DNA of 5,757 nt from an uncultured Campylobacter sp. (GTDB taxonomy: Bacteria; Campylobacterota; Campylobacteria; Campylobacterales; Campylobacteraceae). Shown one piece after another: positions 1 through 5,757 of this stretch. Made by a program: the position numbers and the translations under genes. The stretch covers positions 1 through 5,757 of the forward strand of contig CAMUNZ010000065.1 of NCBI GenBank assembly GCA_947090385.1, read 5' to 3'. Position 1 is the stretch's first letter, and the number at the start of each line of letters is the position of its first letter. The notes below the pieces were generated by a model, which had not been told where the DNA came from, ran no database searches, and saw only the letters and a program-made list of their open reading frames with translations.

Positions 1-1929
1 ATAATTAAAGAAAAAAGTGGTTATGACGTGAAATTTTCGGAATTTGATATAAATTTTTCTTCACTAAATTTAAAAGCCGAAGTAAATTATGAAATTTTTG
101 CAGAAATTTTTGGAGATTGCAATCTTTTTACGCGAAATTTTGATTTAAATTACAAAGTAGATATCAGAAATTTAAAAAGTTTTAATGTAAATTTAAAAGA
201 AAATATGAATTTACAGGGCAAAATTGATGGAAATATAAATAATTTTAATCTTATATCAAATGGCAAAATTTTTGATAGTAATTTAAATTTAAACGCAAAC
301 ATAAAAGAATTTAAGCCGTTTAATGTAGTTTTAAACGCTAAAAATTTAAATATAGAAAAACTTTTAGCAGTTGCAAATCAACCAATTTATATAAAAGGCA
401 AGATTGACGTGATATCAAATATCAAAAACGGCGAAGGCGAGGCATTTATAAAAACAAATGAAAGTTTTATAAATAAAGAAGCTTTAAAAAAAATTAATAT
501 AAATTTATCAAAAAATATAAATTTTGATTTAAATTCTAAAATAAATTTTAAAAACAATTTAATAAATTTGTTAGCAAATTTAAACTCAAATTTAGCAAAA
601 ATCGAAAATTTGCAAACAAAATATAATTTAGATAATAAAAATTTAGATGCAAATTTTAATTTAAAAATCGATGATTTTAATAATTTTAAAGATTTCACAA
701 AGCAAAATTTAAGCGGAAATTTAAATGGCATTGGTGAAGTTAGCTTAAAAAATAATGAATTTAAAAATGCAAAATTTCAAGCAAAAACTCTTGGTGGCGA
801 AATTTTAATAAGTTCAAATGGAAAAAATTTATTAGCACAAATTACAAATTTAAATTTAAATAATATATTTGTTTTAATATTGCAAAAGCCATTAGCAAGC
901 GGAAATTTAAATGCAAATGCAAATTTTAGCGATATTGCAAAATTGGATGGAGAAATAAATTTTGATGTAAAAAATGGCGTTTTAAACTCAGAAAATTTAA
1001 GCAAAATATTAAAAAAAGATTTTCCAAAAAATACAAAATTTGAAATCAAAAGCAATACAAAAATAAAAAATAAAATTGCAAATTTTAACGCTACTGTGGA
1101 AAGCGATTTAGCAAATTTAGATAAATTAAACGGCAATTTTGACATAGAAAAAATAAAATTAAATTCAAATTTCAGCGGTGATTTGCCAGATTTAAGCAAA
1201 TTTAACTCATTAAGCGGTCAAAATTTAAGTGGCAAAATAGCGTTTTTTGGAGAAGCAAATTTTGATAAAATCTTAGATTTTAAATTAAATAGCGACGATG
1301 TAGCTGGTGGAAAATTAAAAGCAAAAATTTTAGGTGAAAAAATTACAGCAAATTTAAATAAATTTAGTATTTTAAAATTAACACAAATGTTAAATTATGG
1401 ACATTTTTATGAAGGCATAGCAAATGCTGATTTTGCTTATGATACAAAAAAATCGTTTGGAAATTTTGAAATTTTAATTGACGAGGGAAAATTTACAAAA
1501 ACAAAAATGATAAATGTTTTAAGTTTAACAACAGGAAAAGATTTATCGACATTGGCTTACAAAGATGGAAAAATTTTTGGCACAATTGACAAAGAAAAGA
1601 TAAATTTCAACGTAAATATGGATTCTCCAAAAAGCAAAATAAAAGTCGAAAATGGAAAAATTTATTCACAAACAGGAATTTTGGATATAAATTTTGACGC
1701 AAATGTTGAAAAAACAGATTTAAAAGCAAAAATTTCTGGAACAACGAAAGAACCAAAATATTCGGTAAGTTCTGATTATCTAAAAGGCAAAATTTCCAAA
1801 GAAATAAGCAAAGGTATCGACAAACTTTTTGGCGTAAAAAAAGATGATAATTCAGAAAAAAATTCACAAAATAAAGAAAAATCAGACAATGTAAAAAGCT
1901 TCATAAAAGGCTTTGGAGATCTATTTTAA
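1..1929 (+). CDS. AsmA-like envelope protein, 5' end missing
   Basis: The frame is open to the first base (it begins I-I-K-E-K-S-G-Y-D), so the start lies outside the window and 642 residues plus a TAA stop are visible. The GTG at 28 has no convincing Shine-Dalgarno sequence and is unlikely to be the start. The protein is rich in Asn, Lys, Leu, Ile and Phe and alternates hydrophobic and polar residues, as long beta-sheet proteins do. An element of the form NLN-x15-G followed by a G-(K/N)-(L/I) strand recurs about every 170 residues. The C-terminal third (about 1396-1743) resembles the AsmA C-terminal domain: a G-x-F/I-x-x-x-I-D-x-G-K-F stretch, then strands ending in SGTTKEPKYSV. A Lys-rich tail with two short amphipathic stretches follows. 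AsmA/TamB/YhdP proteins are usually anchored in the inner membrane and span the periplasm to move or organise lipids. The N-terminal anchor is not visible. The family call is by recognition and the lipid role is inferred. A TamB- or YhdP-type member is the main alternative. Confidence 0.7.
   Translation: MIKEKSGYDVKFSEFDINFSSLNLKAEVNYEIFAEIFGDCNLFTRNFDLNYKVDIRNLKSFNVNLKENMNLQGKIDGNINNFNLISNGKIFDSNLNLNANIKEFKPFNVVLNAKNLNIEKLLAVANQPIYIKGKIDVISNIKNGEGEAFIKTNESFINKEALKKININLSKNINFDLNSKINFKNNLINLLANLNSNLAKIENLQTKYNLDNKNLDANFNLKIDDFNNFKDFTKQNLSGNLNGIGEVSLKNNEFKNAKFQAKTLGGEILISSNGKNLLAQITNLNLNNIFVLILQKPLASGNLNANANFSDIAKLDGEINFDVKNGVLNSENLSKILKKDFPKNTKFEIKSNTKIKNKIANFNATVESDLANLDKLNGNFDIEKIKLNSNFSGDLPDLSKFNSLSGQNLSGKIAFFGEANFDKILDFKLNSDDVAGGKLKAKILGEKITANLNKFSILKLTQMLNYGHFYEGIANADFAYDTKKSFGNFEILIDEGKFTKTKMINVLSLTTGKDLSTLAYKDGKIFGTIDKEKINFNVNMDSPKSKIKVENGKIYSQTGILDINFDANVEKTDLKAKISGTTKEPKYSVSSDYLKGKISKEISKGIDKLFGVKKDDNSEKNSQNKEKSDNVKSFIKGFGDLF
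202..1743 (+). repeat. Degenerate tandem protein repeat (~170 residues) within the AsmA-like gene
   Basis: Counting residues from the GTG at 28, the element NLNIEKLLAVANQPIYIKG (106-124) matches NLNLNNIFVLILQKPLASG (274-292) and KFSILKLTQMLNYGHFYEG (445-463). In each, the closing Gly is exactly 18 residues after the first residue, and the copies are 168 and 171 residues apart. A second element, NLQGKI / NLSGNL / NLSGKI, has its Gly at 64, 230 and 402, and the last two copies are both followed six residues later by GE(V/A). Approximate units are a half unit at 202-378, full units at 379-885 and 886-1395, and the C-terminal unit from 1396. The copies are too diverged to be a recent DNA duplication. 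They fit the repeating beta-groove architecture known for this superfamily. Confidence 0.65.
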
Positions 1930-1952
1930 AAGGTTAGCTAAATACTAACCTT
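1930..1952. terminator. Hairpin terminator between convergent genes
   Basis: AAGGTTAG (1930-1937) and CTAACCTT (1945-1952) form a perfect 8-bp stem around a 7-base loop, CTAAATA. Read on the minus strand the stem runs into TTTT followed by AAAAT, so it resembles an intrinsic terminator for rpoD. On the plus strand it starts directly after the TAA of the AsmA-like gene but is followed by CTGC, with a five-T run only about 12 bases later, so it would work less well in that direction. The stem includes the last codons and the TAG stop of rpoD. With only three G-C pairs it is modest, but it is strong by the standard of this AT-rich DNA. Confidence 0.6.
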
Positions 1953-3816
1953 CTGCTATATAATTTTTAAGTTGTCTTCCAACTTTTGGATGTTTTAATT
2001 TTTTTATCGCGCTACTTTCGATTTGTCTAACTCTTTCTCTTGTGACATTTAACTCTTTTCCAATTTCTTCAAGTGTTCTATCGCTTTCATCATCCATAAG
2101 TCCAAAACGCATCCTAATAACCGCTCTTTCACGATCATTTAATTGTTCTAAAACATTATCAATTTGCTCTCTTAAATCCATTTTTAAAATTTCATCCATA
2201 GGAGAACTTGATTTTTTATCTTCAACAAAATCACCAAATTTTCCATCATCTTCGTTACCGATTGGCGTTTCTAAACTTATAGGTTCTTTTGTGATTTTTA
2301 TAACTTGTTTTACTTTATCTATGCTAAGTCCAATCTCTTTGGCTATGGTTTGAACATCTGGCTCAACTCCATTTTCTTGAAGATATTGTTTATTGATTTT
2401 GCTAATTTTATTTATAGTTTCAATCATATGAATAGGAATTCTAATCGTCCTTGCTTGATCCGCAATTGCTCGTGAAATAGCTTGTCTAATCCACCAAGTC
2501 GCATAAGTAGAAAATTTATAACCTTTTCTATACTCAAATTTATCCACAGCTTTCATAAGTCCGATATTTCCTTCTTGAATCAAATCCAAAAACGGCAAAC
2601 CGCGATTTGTATATCGTTTTGCGATACTTACAACAAGACGCAAATTCGATCTTGCCATTCTACCTTTTGCGATATCAGAAATTTTCTTGCCTCTTTTTAT
2701 TTGTTCCAAAACATTTTTAAGCCTTTCTGGCTCTAAATTAAAACTTTTTTTGCTAGCTTCTTTTGTCATAAAAAGTTTTTTGATATCCATATAAGTCGAA
2801 ACCATCGTAGCTTCTGGTACTCTTGCTGTTATATCTTCTTTGCTTAAATTCGTTATTTCACTTAGAATTTTTTTATGATTTTCTTTTAACTCGGCACTAA
2901 ACATAGGCAATTTATATTCAAGTCGTCCAAGCTCTTTTTCAAACTCACTATCGCTTTTTAAAGCTGTTTCCATAGATCTTACAATCTCAGCTATTAATTT
3001 ACTTGTAGGACCCAAATCCATAAGTTTTTCTTTTAAAATTTTCTTTTTAAATGCAAAATTTAATTTTGTAGTTAAAACTTCTAAGCTATTTCCTTCTAAA
3101 TCGCTTTCATCTTTGCTAAAAAATTTCATCCAATCTTTTTTCGCTTTTTCTAAAGCTTTAAAACTTTCAATAACTTTTAAAGATCTTTTATCTTTATATT
3201 TATCTTTTTTATCATCTCGTTTTACATCTTCATCCCATTCATCAGTTTGTTCAACCTCATCTTCTGTAGCGTCATCGTCTTCGCTATTTTCTTCATCATC
3301 AAAACTTTTAAAAAGCTCTTTTACTCTTCTTTCTCTATTTAAAAGTGGCTCTTTGTAATCCAAAATAAAATCTATCAAATAAGGCACAGAACAAAAAGCT
3401 TCGATTATAATATCTTCTCCAAGCTCTATTTTTTTACTAATTTCAACTTCTTCTTCTTTTGTTAAAAGCGGAATTTGTCCCATTTCTCTAAGATACATTC
3501 TTACTGGGCTATCACTTCTGCTCCATTCTAAAAGTTCAGTTTCATTTGTAAGATCAAATTCGCTTTCCATATTTTCATCGGCGATTTTTTTTGCTATTTC
3601 TTCACGTTTTCTAGCATCTTCTATATTTTTAATCTTTGCAACATAAGCAGAAGAAACAATTTCTACTTTAAATTCATCGGCCAATGTTTTTATTTTTTTA
3701 ATATTCGCAGCAGTTGGAGCTTTATCAAAAAATTTTATTAATTTTTCGTAAGTTACGTAAGAATTTTGATTTTCCATAAAAAATTGCTGAATTTGTGAAA
3801 AAAACTCTTTTGACAT
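1945..3816 (-). CDS. rpoD: RNA polymerase primary sigma factor RpoD (sigma-70)
   Basis: This is a complete 623-residue group 1 sigma factor, which directs core RNA polymerase to housekeeping promoters. Region 1.1 occupies about residues 1-60. Region 1.2 is about 101-131 (SPVRMYLREMGQIPLLT). A long non-conserved insert (about 132-385) carries an acidic patch at 173-197. Region 2 (about 386-457) contains NLRLVVSIAKRY, FLDLIQEGNIGLMKAVDKFE, the aromatic TYATWWIRQAI segment that melts the -10 element, and IADQARTIRIP. Region 3 is about 458-535, and region 4 is about 536-615. The region 4.2 helix-turn-helix at 581-608 contains VTRERVRQIE, which reads the -35 element. The ATG at 3816 is preceded by AAGGA at a 5-base spacing, which supports this start. 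The TAG stop sits in the terminator stem. Length and domain order are normal for Campylobacter-type RpoD, and nothing is truncated. Confidence 0.98.
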   Translation of the reverse strand: MSKEFFSQIQQFFMENQNSYVTYEKLIKFFDKAPTAANIKKIKTLADEFKVEIVSSAYVAKIKNIEDARKREEIAKKIADENMESEFDLTNETELLEWSRSDSPVRMYLREMGQIPLLTKEEEVEISKKIELGEDIIIEAFCSVPYLIDFILDYKEPLLNRERRVKELFKSFDDEENSEDDDATEDEVEQTDEWDEDVKRDDKKDKYKDKRSLKVIESFKALEKAKKDWMKFFSKDESDLEGNSLEVLTTKLNFAFKKKILKEKLMDLGPTSKLIAEIVRSMETALKSDSEFEKELGRLEYKLPMFSAELKENHKKILSEITNLSKEDITARVPEATMVSTYMDIKKLFMTKEASKKSFNLEPERLKNVLEQIKRGKKISDIAKGRMARSNLRLVVSIAKRYTNRGLPFLDLIQEGNIGLMKAVDKFEYRKGYKFSTYATWWIRQAISRAIADQARTIRIPIHMIETINKISKINKQYLQENGVEPDVQTIAKEIGLSIDKVKQVIKITKEPISLETPIGNEDDGKFGDFVEDKKSSSPMDEILKMDLREQIDNVLEQLNDRERAVIRMRFGLMDDESDRTLEEIGKELNVTRERVRQIESSAIKKLKHPKVGRQLKNYIAEG

Positions 3817-3821
3817 CTTTT

Positions 3822-3826
3822 TCCTT
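3822..3826 (-). promoter_or_regulatory. Ribosome-binding site of rpoD
   Basis: The minus strand reads AAGGA at 3826-3822, then AAAAG and the ATG at 3816, a 5-base spacing. It is the clearest Shine-Dalgarno sequence in the gap and fixes the rpoD start. No in-frame start upstream has an equally good site. Confidence 0.8.
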
Positions 3827-3851
3827 TTAAATGAAGTTTAAAAAATCTTGG

Positions 3852-3881
3852 ATTGTACCGAAAATTTCTTAAATTAAGCAA
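3852..3881 (-). promoter_or_regulatory. Candidate sigma-70 promoter for rpoD
   Basis: On the minus strand, TACAAT (3857-3852) differs from the -10 consensus TATAAT at one position. An 18-base spacer separates it from TTGCTT (3881-3876), a poor match to TTGACA in which only TTG is shared. The region between is A/T-rich and contains TTTAAG (3873-3868), as expected in Campylobacter, where promoters rely on the -10 box and upstream T-rich tracts more than on a -35 box. Transcription would start near 3845 and give a leader of about 30 bases. If correct, rpoD is transcribed by its own product. A perfect TATAAT at 3946-3941, overlapping the uvrB stop region, is an alternative with no visible -35 box. 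Confidence 0.4.
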
Positions 3882-3890
3882 TAAACACAA

Positions 3891-3928
3891 ATTTTGCACA
3901 TAAATAAATAATTTTAAAAATGCAAAAT
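3891..3928. repeat. 8-bp inverted repeat upstream of rpoD
   Basis: ATTTTGCA (3891-3898) and TGCAAAAT (3921-3928) are perfect inverted copies separated by 22 A/T-rich bases. The repeat lies just upstream of the candidate rpoD promoter. It could be a weak stem-loop after uvrB or a binding site for a dimeric regulator, but such repeats also arise by chance in DNA of this composition. No function can be assigned. Confidence 0.35.
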
Positions 3929-3948
3929 CGTATAAAAAAAATTATAAT

Positions 3949-5757
3949 TTAAATTTCTCTTAATTTTTTAATCTCATCTCTTAGAGCCGCAGCTTTTTCA
4001 AATTCCAAATTTGAAGCAGCCTCTAACATCTGTTTTCTTAAATCTTTAACAATCTTTGCCCTTTCTACAGCTGGCATTTTTTCTATTTTTTTTGCATAAT
4101 TAAAAATTTCTCCTTGATCTTCTAATTTTAAACTGTTTTCAATAATTCTTGAAACTGATTTTGGTGTGATATTGTGAGTTTTATTGTAATTTTCTTGATA
4201 ATTTCGTCTTTCTTGCGTAATATCGATGGCTTTTTGCATAGATTTTGTTATTTTTTTACAAAACATAAAAACTCTACCATTTGCATTTCTAGCGGCCCTT
4301 CCCATAGTTTGTATTAAACTCGTTTCACTTCGTAAAAATCCCTCTTTGTCGGCGTCCATTATAGCGATTAAACTAACTTCTGGTAAATCAAGCCCTTCTC
4401 TTAGCAAATTTATCCCTATAAGCATGTCAAAATCACCATTTCTAAGCCCACGAATCAATTCATTTCTTTCGATAGCATCAATATCAGAATGCATATATTT
4501 GACTTTTATTCCAAGCTCTAAATAATATTTGCTTAACTCTTCTGCCATTTTTTTAGTCAAAGTTGCAACCAAAATTCTTTCATTTTTTGCGATAACTTTT
4601 TTAGCTTCATCAAATAAAATTTCTACTTGATTGTCGCTATCTTTTATAAAAATTTCTGGATCTAAAAGCCCAGTTGGACGCAAAATTTGATGAAAAACTC
4701 TATTTTCGCTTAAATTTAATTCATATTCATTTGGAGTTGCAGAAACAAATAGAAAATTTCCATTTTTTGCGATAAATTCATCAAATTTTAAAGGTCTGTT
4801 ATCTAAAGCAGAAGGCAAACGAAAACCATATTCTACCAAAACCTCTTTTCTGCTTCGATCACCTGCATACATTCCGCGAAATTGTGGCAAAGAAACATGG
4901 CTTTCATCGACAATAACAAGATAAGGAATTTTTTTAATTTCATAATAATCAAACATCGTATAAGGCGTCTCTCCGGCTTTTTGTCCAGTTAAATATCTTG
5001 CGTAATTTTCTACGCCTTTACAAACTCCAGTCGCTTTTAGCATCTCCAAATCAAACTCAACTCTTTGTTTAATTCTTTGTGCTTCAACCAATTTTTGATT
5101 ATCTGTGAAAAATTTTATTCTCTCTTCAAGCTCTTTTTCAATCTCATTAATTGCTAATTTTAAACGATTTTCGCCAACGATAAATTGACTAGTCGCATAA
5201 AGTATAAATTTTGAAATTTTTTTATTTTTTTTATTTTCAAGCACATCAAAATGCGACATTTCTTCAATCTCATCGCCAAAAAATTCTATCCTAATTGCTT
5301 CGTCATTATAATACGCTGGATAAATATCAACGCAGTCGCCATTTACGCGAAAATTTCCACGATCAAAAAAATTGTCATTTCTTTTGTATCCCATATCAAC
5401 GAGTTTTAATAAAAATTTTTTTTGATTAATTTTTTGCCCTATTTCTAAAATTTCAACCATGCCTTGATATTCTGCTGGATTTCCAAGTCCATAATTTGCC
5501 GAAACAGAAGCGATTGTTATAACGTCATCAAAACTTAACAAATTCGCTGTCGCGCTAAGTCTTAATCTCTCCAATTCGTCATTTATAGAACTATCTTTTT
5601 CTATAAAAAGATCTTGCCTTGGAATGTAAGCTTCTGGCTGATAATAATCATAGTATGAAACAAAATATTCAACTGCATTATTAGGAAAGAAACTTTTAAA
5701 CTCACCATATAGCTGCCCTACCAAGGTCTTATTATGCGTAATAACTAATGTAGGCTT
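3949..5757 (-). CDS. uvrB: Excinuclease ABC subunit B (UvrB), N-terminus missing
   Basis: UvrB is the damage-verifying helicase-like subunit of nucleotide excision repair: UvrA loads it at lesions and it recruits UvrC for incision. The frame is open to the right edge, so 602 residues plus a TAA stop are visible, and the first 50-60 codons, including the Walker A loop, lie outside. Visible parts in order are motif Ia KPTLVITHNKTLVGQLYGEF (5757-5698); the lesion-inserting beta-hairpin YYDYYQPEAYIPRQDLF with its tyrosines intact (from 5655); RLSATANLL; the motif II box DESH (4908-4897); FVSATPNEYEL; RPTGLLDPEI; motif V GINLLREGLDLPEV; motif VI QTMGRAARN; and the C-terminal UVR domain EFEKAAALRDEIKKLRE that contacts UvrC. 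The estimated full length of about 656 residues is normal. The TTG at 5724 is an internal Leu of motif Ia, not a start. rpoD follows 132 bases downstream on the same strand. Confidence 0.98.
   Translation of the reverse strand, partial: KPTLVITHNKTLVGQLYGEFKSFFPNNAVEYFVSYYDYYQPEAYIPRQDLFIEKDSSINDELERLRLSATANLLSFDDVITIASVSANYGLGNPAEYQGMVEILEIGQKINQKKFLLKLVDMGYKRNDNFFDRGNFRVNGDCVDIYPAYYNDEAIRIEFFGDEIEEMSHFDVLENKKNKKISKFILYATSQFIVGENRLKLAINEIEKELEERIKFFTDNQKLVEAQRIKQRVEFDLEMLKATGVCKGVENYARYLTGQKAGETPYTMFDYYEIKKIPYLVIVDESHVSLPQFRGMYAGDRSRKEVLVEYGFRLPSALDNRPLKFDEFIAKNGNFLFVSATPNEYELNLSENRVFHQILRPTGLLDPEIFIKDSDNQVEILFDEAKKVIAKNERILVATLTKKMAEELSKYYLELGIKVKYMHSDIDAIERNELIRGLRNGDFDMLIGINLLREGLDLPEVSLIAIMDADKEGFLRSETSLIQTMGRAARNANGRVFMFCKKITKSMQKAIDITQERRNYQENYNKTHNITPKSVSRIIENSLKLEDQGEIFNYAKKIEKMPAVERAKIVKDLRKQMLEAASNLEFEKAAALRDEIKKLREI

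Larger units (their letters stand above)
3817..3948. other. Intergenic region between uvrB and rpoD (132 bases)
   Basis: This very AT-rich gap separates two genes on the minus strand. From the uvrB side it holds a run of eight T on the minus strand (3941-3934) just after the uvrB stop, which overlaps an AAATTATAATTT palindrome (3939-3950). That could be a weak terminator, but the palindrome has no G-C pair and no room for a proper loop. Next comes an 8-bp inverted repeat (3891-3928), then a candidate promoter (3852-3881) and the rpoD ribosome-binding site (3822-3826). I see no open frame with a ribosome-binding site and no tRNA-like fold. Confidence 0.6.

Noticed and set aside
28..30. GTG as the start codon of the AsmA-like gene
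   Set aside because: The frame stays open to the window edge, no Shine-Dalgarno sequence precedes the GTG, and an AsmA-family protein needs an N-terminal membrane anchor that is not present here.
387..1199. Minus-strand open frames opposite the AsmA-like gene (387-731 and 777-1199)
   Set aside because: They are Phe/Lys/Leu-rich antisense translations of AT-rich coding DNA, with no recognisable domain and no ribosome-binding site.
1607..1867. Minus-strand open frame opposite the C-terminal part of the AsmA-like gene
   Set aside because: It is low-complexity Leu/Phe-rich antisense sequence inside a well-supported gene, with no coding signal of its own.
1959..1964. Plus-strand TATAAT within the 3' end of rpoD as an antisense promoter
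   Set aside because: It has no TG extension immediately before it and no -35 box, and such words are common by chance in this AT-rich DNA.
2042..3358. Plus-strand open frames within rpoD (2042-2353, 2482-2736, 3113-3358)
   Set aside because: They are antisense shadows of conserved sigma-factor sequence. The Ser-rich one at 3113-3358 is just the reverse of the acidic Asp/Glu codons.
3939..3950. AAATTATAATTT palindrome plus T run as a firm uvrB terminator
   Set aside because: The stem would contain only A-T pairs and leave about four base pairs after allowing for a loop, so it is too weak to call on sequence alone.
4226..4525. Plus-strand open frame within uvrB
   Set aside because: It is antisense to conserved helicase motifs V and VI of UvrB, with no ribosome-binding site or recognisable domain.
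5722..5724. TTG as the start codon of uvrB
   Set aside because: It encodes a Leu inside conserved motif Ia (HNKTL-V-G-Q). The frame continues to the window edge with matching UvrB sequence, and the Walker A region must lie upstream.

Overview
The window looks like ordinary chromosomal sequence from a very AT-rich Campylobacterota bacterium, most likely Campylobacter or a close relative. The reasons are the strong A/T bias, the Asn/Lys/Ile/Phe-rich proteins, a 623-residue primary sigma factor with the long acidic insert seen in this group, and UvrB wording typical of the group (THNKTL, YIPRQDLFIEKDSSIN). The genus is inferred from protein and base composition, not from a database search. I see no tRNA, rRNA, CRISPR array, insertion sequence, phage gene or other mobile element.

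Layout. Positions 1-1929 (+) hold the 3' part of a large AsmA-like envelope protein gene that runs in from beyond the left edge. Positions 1930-1952 hold a compact hairpin between two convergent genes. Positions 1945-3816 (-) hold complete rpoD, the housekeeping sigma factor. Positions 3817-3948 are a 132-base intergenic gap with a ribosome-binding site, a candidate rpoD promoter and a small inverted repeat. Positions 3949-5757 (-) hold uvrB without its first 50-60 codons, which lie beyond the right edge.

How the genes relate. uvrB and rpoD point the same way, uvrB first. The gap has its own candidate promoter, so rpoD is probably transcribed separately, with read-through from uvrB possible. 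Nothing suggests that the three genes form one pathway: one serves transcription initiation, one nucleotide excision repair and one the cell envelope.

I found no previously undescribed system. The most informative observation is a tandem repeat of about 170 residues in the AsmA-like protein. The next is a terminator-like hairpin built partly from the last codons and stop codon of rpoD.
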